Source: Streptomyces malaysiensis subsp. samsunensis (GTDB lineage Bacteria; Actinomycetota; Actinomycetes; Streptomycetales; Streptomycetaceae). Taken from it: a stretch of 64,000 nt of DNA. Below, in pieces: positions 33,913-43,062 of the stretch. Each line of letters begins with the position of its first letter. The stretch's first letter is position 1. The stretch lies in contig NZ_JANIIC010000047.1 of the NCBI RefSeq assembly GCF_024519315.1, positions 31,044 to 95,043 on the forward strand, written 5' to 3'. Position numbers and translations under genes: made by a program. Under the pieces are notes generated by a model that was given only the letters and a program-made list of their open reading frames with translations, did not search any database and was not told the DNA's origin.

Positions 33913-34971
33913 ATGAAGTTCTCCGTACTGTCCCTGATCGGCCGTGCCCCGCATCCGCTGACCGGTGAGCTGCCCTCCGCCGCCGAGCGGTTCGAGGACG
34001 TCCTGGAGACGGGGGTGGCCGCCGAGCGGCTCGGCTTCGACGCGTACGCCGTCGGGGAGCGGCACGCCGGGCCGTTCCTGTCCTCGAGCCCCACGGTGGT
34101 GCTGGGCGCGCTCGCCGCCCGCACCTCACGGATCAGGCTGCTCACCGGGGTGACCGTGGTGGCGATCCTGGACCCGGTGCGGGTCGCCGAGGACTACGCG
34201 ACGCTGGACCAGATCTCCCGGGGCCGCATCGAGCTGGTGGTGGGCAAGGGCGCGGAGGCCGGGCACTTCGACCTCTTCGGCCTCGACGAGGACCGGCAGT
34301 GGGATCTCCAGGCCGAGAAGTACGAACTGCTGCGGCGGCTGTGGAGCGAGGAGAAGGTCACCTGGGAGGGGGAGTTCCGGCCGCCGCTGAAGGAGGTGAC
34401 GACCGTGCCGCGGCCCTACGACGGGCTCCCCAGGATCTGGCACGGCTCGGCCACCAGCCGCAACTCGCCCGAGCTGGCCGCCAAGCACGGCGATCCGCTG
34501 TTCACGGCGAACGCCGTCCAGCCGCGCGAGGCGTACGCGGAGCTGATCCGCCACTACCGCGAGCGTTTCGAGGCGTACGGCCACGATCCGGCGAACGCGC
34601 ATGTGGCGGCCGGGTCCGGCGGGCTGTTCATCGCCGACACCACCCAGCGGGCGATCGAGCAGTACAAGGACTTCTACGAGGCGCGGGTGCGGCAGAACTT
34701 CAAGCCCCATCTGGTGGACAAGCCGGGCTACAACACCCCGTTCCGCACGATCGAGGACGCGATCGAGAACGGGCCGCAGCTCATCGGGAGCCCGCAGCAG
34801 ATCATCGACAAGATCCTCGCCTATCACGAGGTCTACCGGCACGACCTCCAGTCGATCACGGTCGACGGGATGGGGCTGAGCCACTCGCGGCAGATCGAGA
34901 CGCTGGCCAGATTCGCCGAGGAGATCGCCCCGGTGGTGCGCCGGGAGGCACCCAGCAAGCTCTGGAGCTGA
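33913..34971 (+). CDS. LLM-class flavin-dependent oxidoreductase
   Basis: Luciferase-like monooxygenase of 352 aa, ATG 33913 with GGAAGG upstream. Core features: ERLGFDAYAVGERHAGPF, LLTGVTVVAILDPVRVAEDYATLD, GRIELVVGKG and GSPQQIIDKI. Members of this family include alkanesulfonate and other organosulfur monooxygenases. With the leader peptide and importer upstream this supports a sulfur-scavenging role, but the exact substrate is unknown. The MITE separates it from the ATPase gene, so co-transcription is uncertain. Confidence 0.93.
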   Translation: MKFSVLSLIGRAPHPLTGELPSAAERFEDVLETGVAAERLGFDAYAVGERHAGPFLSSSPTVVLGALAARTSRIRLLTGVTVVAILDPVRVAEDYATLDQISRGRIELVVGKGAEAGHFDLFGLDEDRQWDLQAEKYELLRRLWSEEKVTWEGEFRPPLKEVTTVPRPYDGLPRIWHGSATSRNSPELAAKHGDPLFTANAVQPREAYAELIRHYRERFEAYGHDPANAHVAAGSGGLFIADTTQRAIEQYKDFYEARVRQNFKPHLVDKPGYNTPFRTIEDAIENGPQLIGSPQQIIDKILAYHEVYRHDLQSITVDGMGLSHSRQIETLARFAEEIAPVVRREAPSKLWS

Positions 34972-35168
34972 GCCGGGAACCGGCGAACTTCCGCCCGGTC
35001 GGGGGCAGTTGGCGGGCGATCCACCGGGAGCCCCGGACTTACTCGTGCGTAAAAATCTACTGAATCGCTCTTGCCTTCTTCGGCGGTGCGCGCATCAATG
35101 ACATCGCCCGTGGATGACGGGCAGGAACAACCCCCCACCTCACTTCCCCCACTCCGGAAGGCAATCCC

Positions 35169-35639
35169 ATGAGACGGATCAAGCTCGGGATCAGCACGGC
35201 AATGGGAGCAGCAGCAATGGCCGCCGGCGCGCTGGCGCTGGCACCGACCGCGTCCGCGGTCGACCCCACGACGGCCACCCTGACCGCCGAATGCGGGACC
35301 TACGGCTCGGGTCTGGCCACCCTCACGGCCACGCAGAGCGGGACGTCCGCGACCATCACCCTGTCCTCCGGGGCGATCAAGGCGCCGATCGACGTTCCGG
35401 CGGGGTCGGTGAACTCCACACTGACGCTGTCGAAGAACGGCTCCGGGACCGCCACCTTCACCGGCAACGCCAACCCGGCGATCCCGACCGGCTCCGATGT
35501 GACCACCGGCCCGCTCAAGGGCACGGTGGCCGCGGGCGACATCCTGGAGGCCAAGTCCCTCAAGCTGGTGATCTTCGGCCTGATCACGGTGAACTGCACC
35601 GCCACCTCGGCCCAGTCCCCGGGGCCGTTCACCTTCTGA
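35169..35639 (+). CDS. Small secreted protein, unknown function
   Basis: 156 aa, CGGAAGG before ATG 35169. A typical signal peptide ends APTASA|VDP (about residue 30). The mature part of about 126 residues is rich in Thr, Ser, Gly and Ala, with two Cys (ECGTYG and VNCTAT) that could form one disulfide. I recognise no family. The 197-bp region upstream includes an AT-rich stretch near 35049-35060 and presumably its own promoter. Confidence 0.75.
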   Translation: MRRIKLGISTAMGAAAMAAGALALAPTASAVDPTTATLTAECGTYGSGLATLTATQSGTSATITLSSGAIKAPIDVPAGSVNSTLTLSKNGSGTATFTGNANPAIPTGSDVTTGPLKGTVAAGDILEAKSLKLVIFGLITVNCTATSAQSPGPFTF

Positions 35640-35753
35640 GCCATCCGATGAACCGGTGTTGAGCCCACCCTCGGGCCCTCCCGGTGAGAGGTCCCAGCGG
35701 ACCGGCGGCGTCCCCGCCGGTCCGCGCACGTCATACGTCATAATGGACCCCTG

Positions 35754-35766
35754 ATACATCGGATGT
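35754..35766. promoter_or_regulatory. Candidate operator of the FadR/GntR-type regulator
   Basis: ATACATCGGATGT contains the 11-bp palindrome ACATC-G-GATGT, 22 nt upstream of the regulator start. Closely related sites occur at 44498-44528 upstream of the fucose-type operon, which suggests one regulon with autoregulation. Confidence 0.5.
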
Positions 35767-35787
35767 TTGGCCCGGGGAGGTTCCACC

Positions 35788-36459
35788 ATGGCGGTTACCG
35801 ACGAGGCGATCGAGAAAATCAAGGGCATGATCGTCTCAGGCGCGCTGCGCCCCGGTGACCGGCTCCCCAAGGAGAGCGAGCTGGCCGCCGAGCTCGGACT
35901 GTCCCGCAACTCGCTGCGCGAGGCCGTACGGGCGCTGTCGCTGATCCGGATCCTCGACGTACGGCAGGGCGACGGCACCTATGTGACCAGCCTCGACCCC
36001 CAACTGCTGCTGGAGGCGCTGAGCTTCGTCGTGGACTTCCACCGCGATGACACGGTACTGGAGTTCCTGGCGGTGCGGCGGATCCTGGAGCCCGCGGCCA
36101 CCGCGCTGGCCTGCACCCGGATCAGCGATGCCGAGCTGGACCGGCTCCAGGCGCAGCTGGACGAGCTCGGCCAGGAACCCTCGGTGGAGGAGCTGGTCGC
36201 ATGCGATCTGGAATTCCATCGTGGCATCGTCCAGTCGTCGGGCAATTCGGTGCTCTGCTCACTGCTCGACGGGCTCTCAGGACCCACCACCCGGGCCCGG
36301 GTGTGGCGCGGTCTGACCCAGGAGGACGCGGTCAGCCGCACCCTCCATGAGCACCGGGCGATCCTGGCCGCCCTGCGGGACCGCGACGCGGAGGCGGCGC
36401 GGTCCTGGGCGACGGTGCACATCGCGAGCGTGGAGCAGTGGCTGCGCTCCACGCTGTGA
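35788..36459 (+). CDS. FadR-type GntR-family regulator (likely regulator of the fucose-type operon)
   Basis: 223 aa from ATG 35788 (GGGGAGG upstream; an earlier in-frame start at 35767 lacks one). N-terminal winged HTH: IVSGALRPGDRLPKESELAAELGLSRNSLREAVRAL. C-terminal FCD effector domain with metal-binding residues in DLEFHRGIVQSSGN and HEHRAILAALRDRD. Proteins of this type usually sense sugar acids or other organic acids. It converges on the lactonase end of the operon, and its upstream palindrome recurs at the operon promoter. Confidence 0.93.
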   Translation: MAVTDEAIEKIKGMIVSGALRPGDRLPKESELAAELGLSRNSLREAVRALSLIRILDVRQGDGTYVTSLDPQLLLEALSFVVDFHRDDTVLEFLAVRRILEPAATALACTRISDAELDRLQAQLDELGQEPSVEELVACDLEFHRGIVQSSGNSVLCSLLDGLSGPTTRARVWRGLTQEDAVSRTLHEHRAILAALRDRDAEAARSWATVHIASVEQWLRSTL

Positions 36460-36592
36460 GACCACCGGGGCTCCGCCCCGACCCCCGCCTGCGGTCCGGG
36501 GCGGGCTCGCCCCCGGCCCCGGGTGGAGCCCTGCCTCGCGGCTGAGCCGCGCATCGGGTGCGGCCGGGTGGGGGTGAGGTGGGGACCTTCCG

Positions 36593-37450
36593 CTAGGTTC
36601 CCAGACCGTACGCGCGGGCCGCGTTGCCGCCGAAGACGGCGGCGCGCTCCTCGTCGGAGAGCCGCTGGGTGGCCGCCTCCGCCAGCGACACCACCTCGTC
36701 GTAGCTCGCGGCCAGGGTGCACACCGGCCAGTCGGAGCCGAACAGCACCCGGCCGGGCCCGAAGGCGTCCAGGACGTGCCAGGCGTACGGGAGCACCTGC
36801 TCGGGCTTCCAGCCCTCCCAGTCGGCCTCGGTGACCAGTCCGGACAGCTTGCAGTCGACGTTCGGCAGGGCCGCGAGCGCGGCCAGCCGCCGCGCCCAGG
36901 GGTCGCGCTCACCGCTCGCCACGGGCGGCTTGGCGGCGTGGTCGAGGACGAAGCGCAGCCGCGGCAGCTCGCGGACGGCGTCCAGGGCCGCGGGCAGCTC
37001 GCGCGGGGTGACCAGCAGGTCGTAGACCAGACCCGCGTCGGCCACGGCGGCGAGCCCCCGGCGGGCGTCGGCGCGGTCCAGCCACCGCGGATCCGGCTCG
37101 TCCTGCACCTGGTGGCGCAGGCCCACCAGCCGGTCGCCGCCGGGTCCGGAGGCCAGCTCCGCGAGCACCTCGCCCACCCCGGGATCGGTGAGGTCGGCCC
37201 AGCCGACGACACCCGCGATCCGGTCCGAACCGTCGGCCAGGGCGAGGAGTTCCCGGGTCTCCTCGACGGAGGAGCTGGACTGGACGACGACGGTCGCGCC
37301 GATCCCATGGGCGTCCAGATGCGGGGCGAGGTCGTCCGGGGTGAAGGTGCGGCGGATGGGCTCCGCCCATGGACCATCCATCCAGGGCTGCTCACGGCGG
37401 GTCAGGTCCCACAGGTGGTGGTGGGCGTCGATACGGCGCGGCAAGGGCAC
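36593..37450 (-). CDS. Amidohydrolase, probable L-fuconolactonase
   Basis: Expected to hydrolyse L-fuconolactone to L-fuconate. The GTG start at 37450 (CAGGAG upstream) gives 285 aa beginning MPLPRRIDAHHHLWDL, the metal-binding HxH motif of the COG3618 amidohydrolase family. Further family segments are GLRHQVQDEPDPRWL, FVLDHAAKPP and FGSDWPVC. It is the last gene of the minus-strand operon, 19 nt after the aldo/keto reductase. The lactonase assignment rests on family and context. Confidence 0.85.
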   Translation of the reverse strand: MPLPRRIDAHHHLWDLTRREQPWMDGPWAEPIRRTFTPDDLAPHLDAHGIGATVVVQSSSSVEETRELLALADGSDRIAGVVGWADLTDPGVGEVLAELASGPGGDRLVGLRHQVQDEPDPRWLDRADARRGLAAVADAGLVYDLLVTPRELPAALDAVRELPRLRFVLDHAAKPPVASGERDPWARRLAALAALPNVDCKLSGLVTEADWEGWKPEQVLPYAWHVLDAFGPGRVLFGSDWPVCTLAASYDEVVSLAEAATQRLSDEERAAVFGGNAARAYGLGT

Positions 37451-37469
37451 TCGGGCACTCCTGGAGGGT

Positions 37470-38477
37470 TCAGACCGGCAGCGGGATGTCGTCGTCGAGC
37501 AGACCGCGCCGGACCAGGGCCTGCCACAGCTCTGGGGGGATGTCATGGGTGAACAGCTCGGCATTGTCCCGGACTTCGGCCGGGGAGGCGCAGCCGACCA
37601 CCGCCGCGGCCACCGCGGGATGGCCGAAGGGGAAGCGCAGCGCGGCGGCCCGCAGCGGCACCCGGAACTCGGCGCACACCTCGGCCAGCCGCCGGGCCCG
37701 CGCGAGGAGCTCGGGCGGCGCCTGCCGGTAGTCGTAGCGGGCCCCCGGGGCGGGGTCGGCGAGCAGCCCGGAGTTGTAGACCCCGCCGACCACCACGGAG
37801 GTGCCGCGCCGCTCGCACACCGGCAGCAGATCGTCGTAGGCGGTGCGCTCCAGCAGCGTCCAGCGCCCGGCGCACAGCACGACGTCCACGTCGAAGTCGG
37901 CGACGAACCGGGCGAGGAGGTCGCTGTGGTTCATGCCGAAGCCGATGGCCTTCACGAGCTTCTCCCGCTTCAGCTCGGCCAGCGCCGCGAAGCCCGTCTC
38001 ATAGACCTCACGGATATGGTCTTCCGGATCGTGGAGGTAGACGATGTCCAGGGCGTCGACCCCGAGCCGCTCCAGGGAGGACTCGAGGGTGGCGCGGATG
38101 CCGTCCCGGGTGAAGTCCCACTCACGGACCCGGTCGGGGGTGTCGGCGAACCCGTCCGCCTGGACCGGCTCCCCGGGGGCGCGCGGCCGCAGCCGCCGCC
38201 CCACCTTGGTGGAGAGGGTGTACGCGGCGCGGTCGCGCCCGGCCAGCACCCGGCCCAGCCGCTCCTCGGAGAGTCCGACGCCGTAGTGCGGCGCGGTGTC
38301 CATATAGGTGAGGCCGGTGTCGAACGCCGCCCTTACGGTGTCCAGCGCGCGCTCCTCCGGCACCGCCTCGTAGAGATTGGCCAGCGGCGCGCAGCCGAGG
38401 CCCAGGGGTGGTACGCGCACCCCCGAGCGGCCCAGCTCGCGCGGGCCGCCCGGGGCCCGTCCGACATCGCCCACCAT
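37470..38477 (-). CDS. Aldo/keto reductase, probable L-fucose (D-threo-aldose) 1-dehydrogenase
   Basis: 335 aa, GGGAGG before ATG 38477. AKR motifs: YMDTAPHYGVGLSEERLG (catalytic Asp and Tyr), STKVGR (Lys), VYLHDPEDH (His). The GLGCAPLANLYEAV opening and VREWDFTRDGI segment are those of D-threo-aldose 1-dehydrogenases, which oxidise L-fucose or D-arabinose to the lactone. This would be the first catabolic step, feeding the adjacent lactonase. Confidence 0.9.
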   Translation of the reverse strand: MVGDVGRAPGGPRELGRSGVRVPPLGLGCAPLANLYEAVPEERALDTVRAAFDTGLTYMDTAPHYGVGLSEERLGRVLAGRDRAAYTLSTKVGRRLRPRAPGEPVQADGFADTPDRVREWDFTRDGIRATLESSLERLGVDALDIVYLHDPEDHIREVYETGFAALAELKREKLVKAIGFGMNHSDLLARFVADFDVDVVLCAGRWTLLERTAYDDLLPVCERRGTSVVVGGVYNSGLLADPAPGARYDYRQAPPELLARARRLAEVCAEFRVPLRAAALRFPFGHPAVAAAVVGCASPAEVRDNAELFTHDIPPELWQALVRRGLLDDDIPLPV

Positions 38478-38496
38478 GGTTGCCTCCCGGCCGCTC

Positions 38497-39534
38497 TCAG
38501 TCCTGCTTCTCGCCGCTGGCGTAGCGGGAGATGATCAGCGCGACGATGATGATCGAGCCGTTGATGAACTGGTTCCACAGCGGAGGTACCCCGCCGAGGG
38601 TCATCACATTGACCACCAGTTGCAGCGTCAGCACACCGGTGAGCGCGCCGAAGAGCGTGCCGCGCCCGCCCTTGAGGCTGATCCCGCCGATGACCGCGGC
38701 GGCGAACACCTGGAAGATCCAGCCATTGCCCTGGGTCGCGGCGACCGAGCCGTAGTGGCCGGTGTAGAGGATGCCCGCGAAGGCGGCGAGCAGACCGCCG
38801 ACGCTCAGCACGATCCAGGTGATCCGGTCCACCCGGATGCCCGCCGCCCGCGCCGCCTCGGGGTTGCCGCCGATCGCGTAGAGCGCGCGTCCGTGCCGCA
38901 GATAGCCCAGGGCCAGGCCGCCGATGGCGTACAGCCCCAGGCAGATCCACACGGCGGCGGGCACGCCCAGCCAGTCGGCCTTGCCCAGGTAGCGGAAGGA
39001 CTCGGGGACGTTGACGATCGACTGGCCCTCGGCGATGCCGACCTGGAGTCCGCGCAGCATGGTGAGCATGCCCAGGGTCGCGATGAAGCCGTTGACGCGC
39101 AGCTTGAGCATCAGGAAGCCGTTGGCCGCGCCGATCAGCGCCCCGACCGCCAGGCACAGCGGTATGGCGGTCCACACCGGCAGCAGCCCCAGGCCCTCGA
39201 ACCGCGCCCCGTGCTCGGGCAGGACGAACCACAGGGCGATCACCGGCGCCACGGCGATGGTCGACTCCAGGGAGAGGTCCATCCGGCCGCTGATCAGGAT
39301 CAGCGCCTCGCCCAGCACCAGCAGCCCCAGCTCGGTGGACTGCTGGACGACGCCGATCAGATTGTCCTGGGTGAGGAAGGCGGGTGAGACGATGAAGCCG
39401 ATCACCCCGAGCACGAAGATCACGGGGACCAGCGACAGATCGCGCCAGCGCGCGATGTCGATCCGCGGCCGGCTCCGCTCCGCCGGGTCGTCAGCCACCG
39501 CCTCGGCGGTCGGCTGGCGTGCGGTATCGGTCAT
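38497..39534 (-). CDS. Sugar ABC transporter permease (RbsC type)
   Basis: 345 aa integral membrane protein with about ten hydrophobic segments. ISGRMDLSLESTIAVAPVIA, GAANGFLMLKLRVNGFIATLGM and GGRGTLFGALTGVLTLQLVVN are characteristic of RbsC/RhaP-type permeases. Its ATG overlaps the TGA of the ATPase gene upstream. It is part of a monosaccharide importer with the binding protein at 41128 and the broken ATPase. Confidence 0.93.
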   Translation of the reverse strand: MTDTARQPTAEAVADDPAERSRPRIDIARWRDLSLVPVIFVLGVIGFIVSPAFLTQDNLIGVVQQSTELGLLVLGEALILISGRMDLSLESTIAVAPVIALWFVLPEHGARFEGLGLLPVWTAIPLCLAVGALIGAANGFLMLKLRVNGFIATLGMLTMLRGLQVGIAEGQSIVNVPESFRYLGKADWLGVPAAVWICLGLYAIGGLALGYLRHGRALYAIGGNPEAARAAGIRVDRITWIVLSVGGLLAAFAGILYTGHYGSVAATQGNGWIFQVFAAAVIGGISLKGGRGTLFGALTGVLTLQLVVNVMTLGGVPPLWNQFINGSIIIVALIISRYASGEKQD

Positions 39535-41125
39535 GACTGCCTTCCTTCTGTGCGGTCTTCCGTGTCCTCCGCCGTGCCGTCGGTGCCCGTGGTGCCCGGC
39601 TCGGTGATGCCCTCCATGGCGGCCACGAGCTGACGGTCGCTCCAGCCGCCGCCGAACTCCGCGACCACCCGGCCGTGGAAGAAGGCCAGGATCCGGTCGC
39701 AGACCCGCAGATCGTCCAGTTCGTCGGAGACGATGACCGCGCCGCTCCCGGCCGCGGCCACCTCCCGTACGACACCGAGCAGCGCGTCCTTGGACTTCAC
39801 GTCCACCCCGGCGGTCGGGCGGATCGCGACCAGGACGCTGGGCTCACGGGCCAGCGCCCGCGCGATGACGACCTTCTGCTGATTTCCGCCGGACAAACCC
39901 GAAACGGGCTGCGAGGGGCCCGAGGTCTTGATGTCCAGGGAGTTGATCATCCGCTGGGCGAAGGCACGGGTCCGGGAGGGCAGCACCGTGCCATAGGGCC
40001 CCAGCTGGTCGGTGACGGTGAGCGTGGCGTTCTCGGCGACGCTGCGGCCCAGGACCAGACCCTGGTCGTGCCGGTCCTCCGGGACGTAGCCGATGCCCGC
40101 GTCGATGGCGTGCGGCACGCTGCCGGGGCGCACCGGCCGTCCCCGCACCGACAGCCGCCCGCCGGCCGGTTTGCGCAGCCCCACCAGGGTCTCGCCGACC
40201 GCCGTGTTGCCGCTGGCCGTGGCCCCGGCCAGGCCCAGCACCTCACCGGGGCGCACCACCAGGTCCAGCGGTCGAACTCGCCCTCCAGGGCGAGCCCTTC
40301 GGTGCGCAGCACCGGCTCCCCGTCCGGGTCGGCCGCCTTACGGGCGACGGGGGCGTGGACGGCCGCCCCGGAGTCGCCCCCGGGCGCCCCGCCGCCGTCC
40401 CCGGTCATCGCCGCCACCAGGTCCTCCTTGGCCAGCTCGGCGACCGGGGCGGTCAGCACATGGCGGGCGTCGCGGAAGACGGTGACGGTGTCGCAGAGTT
40501 CGTAGACCTCCTGGAGGTGGTGCGAGATGAACAGGAAGGCGACGCCCTGCCGGCGCAGTTCGAGCAGCTTGGCGAAGAGCCGGTCGATACCGCCCGCGTC
40601 GAGCTGGGCGGTGGGCTCGTCGAGGATGATCAGCCGGGCGCCGAAGGAGAGGGCACGGGCGATCTCCACGAACTGCCGCTGCTCGACGCTGAGGTCCTTC
40701 GCCCGCGTCTGCGGATCCACCTCCACGCCGTACTCGGCCAGCAGCGCGCGGGCGTCCGCGCGCAGGGCGCGCCAGCGGATGCGCCCCGCGCCCGGGAAGC
40801 GGTTGAGGTAGAGGTTCTCGGCGACCGTCAGATCCGGGACCACCATCGACTTCTGGTAGACACAGGCCACCTTGCGCTGCCAGGCGGTGGTGTCCCAGTA
40901 GCCGGGGGCGGGCTCGTCCGCGAAGGTGACCTCGCCCTCGTCCGGGCGCTCCATCCCGGTCAGGACGGACACCAGGGTGGACTTGCCCGCCCCGTTGCGC
41001 CCGACGAGGGCATGGGCCTCCCCGGGCCGTACGGCCAGCCGGGCCCGGTCCAGGGCGACGGTGGGCCCGAACCGTTTGACGATGCCCTGGGCCCGCACCA
41101 CGGCGGGCTGGTCGACCGCGGGCAT
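39531..41125 (-). pseudogene. Sugar ABC transporter ATP-binding protein (RbsA type), frameshifted
   Basis: Dual ATPase that would energise the sugar importer. From ATG 41125 (2 nt after the binding-protein stop) the first module is intact: Walker A GRNGAGKST, signature LSVEQRQFVEIARAL, Walker B LIILDEPTAQLD. Near 40269-40276 the frame is lost; the second module (LDLVVRPGEVLGLAG... through LSGGNQQKVVIARAL) continues in another frame to 39531. Total length is one base short of a multiple of three, so a single-base deletion, real or a sequencing error, explains it. The second module has a degenerate Walker A (GATASGNT) and VLVAIRPTAGVD in place of the usual Walker B. Confidence 0.9.
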
Positions 41126-41127
41126 GG

Positions 41128-42162
41128 TCACTTCTTCTCGAGCTGGTTGGCCCACAGCTTCTTGTCGTCGACGTTCTCCTTGGTGACCAGCGGCGCCGGG
41201 AGCTGGTCCTCCAGGCCGTTCTCGATCTTGACGATGGTGGAGCCGTGATCGGTGGGGCCGGGTTTGAACGTCTTGCCGTCCAGAGCGGCCTTGGCGTAGT
41301 TCAGGGCCCACTGGGCGTAGAGGTCGGCGGGCTGGGAGAGCGTGGCGTCGATCTTCCCGGAGCGGATCGCGTCCAGCTCCTCGGGTATCCCGTCGTTGGA
41401 GATGATCGTGATGTGCTTGTCCGAACCGGCGGGCTTCAGCAGCCGCTTCTGCTCCAGCAGGGCGAGCGTGGGCTGGAGGAAGACGCCGCCCGCCTGCATG
41501 TAGATGCCGTTCACGTCCTTGTGCTGGGCCAGCAGGCTCTGCAACTTGGCGGAGGCGACATCGCCCTTCCAGTCGGTGGGCAGCTCATGCACCTTGATGC
41601 CGGGGTACTTCTTCTTCATGCAGGAGGCGAACGCCTGCGAGCGGTCCCGGCCGTTGATGGAGCTGAGGTCGCCCTGGAGCTCGGCGACCCGGCCCTTGCC
41701 GCCGAGCTTCTCGCCGAGGTACTCGCACGCCTTGGTGCCGTAGGCCCGGTTGTCGGCCCGTACCACCATGTAGACCTTGCCGGAGTCGGGCCGGGTGTCC
41801 ACGCTCACCACGGGGATCTTCTTCTCCGCCAGCTGTTCCAGGGTGGAGGAGATGGCGCCGGTGTCCTGGGGTGCCATCACGACCGCCTTGGCGCCCTGGT
41901 CGGTGAACGCCTGGACGTTGGCGACCAGTTTGGAGATGTCGTTCTGCGAGTTGGACAGCGGCAGCGCGGAGACCGTGCCCTTGTCGATGCCCTTCTCCAG
42001 GTACTGCTGGTAGGAGTTCCAGAAGTCGGTGTCCGTCCGCGGCATGTCGATGCCGACCTTGCCGCCGCCGGCGCCATTGCTCTCACGGTTGCAGCCGGTG
42101 AGCGCTGCGACGGCCAGCAGCACGGCGCAGGCGGCGGTGCCGGTGGTGCGGAGTCTCGTCAT
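41128..42162 (-). CDS. Sugar-binding lipoprotein of ABC importer (RbsB type)
   Basis: 344 aa periplasmic-binding-protein-like lipoprotein; lipobox LTGC, then Gly/Asn-rich linker. DTDFWNSYQQYLEKGID, QAFTDQGAKAVVMAPQDTGA, CEYLGEKLGGKGRVAELQGD and TIISNDGIPEELDAI match the type-I sugar-binding fold (ribose, rhamnose, fucose group). It is the third gene of the operon, presumably binding the sugar catabolised by its neighbours. Confidence 0.93.
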   Translation of the reverse strand: MTRLRTTGTAACAVLLAVAALTGCNRESNGAGGGKVGIDMPRTDTDFWNSYQQYLEKGIDKGTVSALPLSNSQNDISKLVANVQAFTDQGAKAVVMAPQDTGAISSTLEQLAEKKIPVVSVDTRPDSGKVYMVVRADNRAYGTKACEYLGEKLGGKGRVAELQGDLSSINGRDRSQAFASCMKKKYPGIKVHELPTDWKGDVASAKLQSLLAQHKDVNGIYMQAGGVFLQPTLALLEQKRLLKPAGSDKHITIISNDGIPEELDAIRSGKIDATLSQPADLYAQWALNYAKAALDGKTFKPGPTDHGSTIVKIENGLEDQLPAPLVTKENVDDKKLWANQLEKK

Positions 42163-42285
42163 CGAGTCCCGTCCTTGGTCATTCGTCGGTCGAGTCGTGC
42201 GGGTGGTGCCGGTCTCGGGCGGTGGCGGTTGTCCCGGCGGGTGGTGCCGGTCGGTCGTCCCGGACGGCTGCCCGGGGCGGTCGCC

Positions 42286-43062
42286 TCAGGAGGAGGCGGG
42301 GCGCGGCCGCAGCCCCTGCATCCCTCCGTCGACGGCCAGCGCGGTGCCGGTGACGGCCGCGGCGGCGGGGCTCGCGAGGTAGGCGACGGCGGCGGCCACC
42401 TCGTCGGCGGAGACCAGCCGTCCGGTGGGCTGACGGACCTCCAGGGCGGCGCGCTCGGCCGCCGGATCGGGCGCCTGGTCGAGCAGCCGGCCGACCCACG
42501 GGGTGTCCACGGTGCCGGGGTTGACGCAGTTGACGCGCACCCCCTCGCGGATGTGGTCCGCGGCCATGGCGAGGGTCAGCGACAGCACCGCGCCCTTGCT
42601 GGCGCTGTAGGCGGCCCGCTGCGGCAGTCCCGCGGTGGCGGCGATCGAGCAGGTGTGGGTGATGGAGACGGCGCCGGGCCGGTCGGCCGCGGCGGCGCGC
42701 AGATGGGGCAGCGCGGCCCGCGCGGTGCGCACCAGGCCCAGCACATTGATGTCCAGCAGCCGGTGCCACTCCTCGTCGGAGTTGTCCTCGACGCTGCCGA
42801 TCGCGCCGATGCCCGCGTTGCCGACGACGGTGTGCAGGGCGCCGAACTCGGCCACGGCCGCGGCCACCGCACCCCTGATCGCCTCGTCGGAGGTGACATC
42901 GGCCTTGAGCGGCAGTGTGCCGTCCGGGGCGCCCGACGGATCGCGGTCGAGCACGGCCACCCGCGCGCCCCGGTCGCGCAGCGTGGTGGCGATGGCGGCG
43001 CCGATACCGGAGGCGCCGCCGGTGACGAGCGCGGCCAGCCCTTCGAAGTCGCCGGTGGTCAC
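42286..43062 (-). CDS. Short-chain dehydrogenase, probable 2-keto-3-deoxy-L-fuconate dehydrogenase
   Basis: 258 aa from GTG 43062 (AGGAGG upstream), which overlaps the TGA of the dehydratase gene (GTGA). NAD-binding TGGASGIGAAIA, NAGIGAIG, catalytic Ser in SIAAT and YSASKGAVLSL (Tyr and Lys), then NCVNPGTVDTPWV. By family and context it should oxidise 2-keto-3-deoxy-L-fuconate to the 2,4-diketo acid. The 123-bp gap before the binding-protein gene has only GC-rich direct repeats. Confidence 0.92.
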   Translation of the reverse strand: MTTGDFEGLAALVTGGASGIGAAIATTLRDRGARVAVLDRDPSGAPDGTLPLKADVTSDEAIRGAVAAAVAEFGALHTVVGNAGIGAIGSVEDNSDEEWHRLLDINVLGLVRTARAALPHLRAAAADRPGAVSITHTCSIAATAGLPQRAAYSASKGAVLSLTLAMAADHIREGVRVNCVNPGTVDTPWVGRLLDQAPDPAAERAALEVRQPTGRLVSADEVAAAVAYLASPAAAAVTGTALAVDGGMQGLRPRPASS

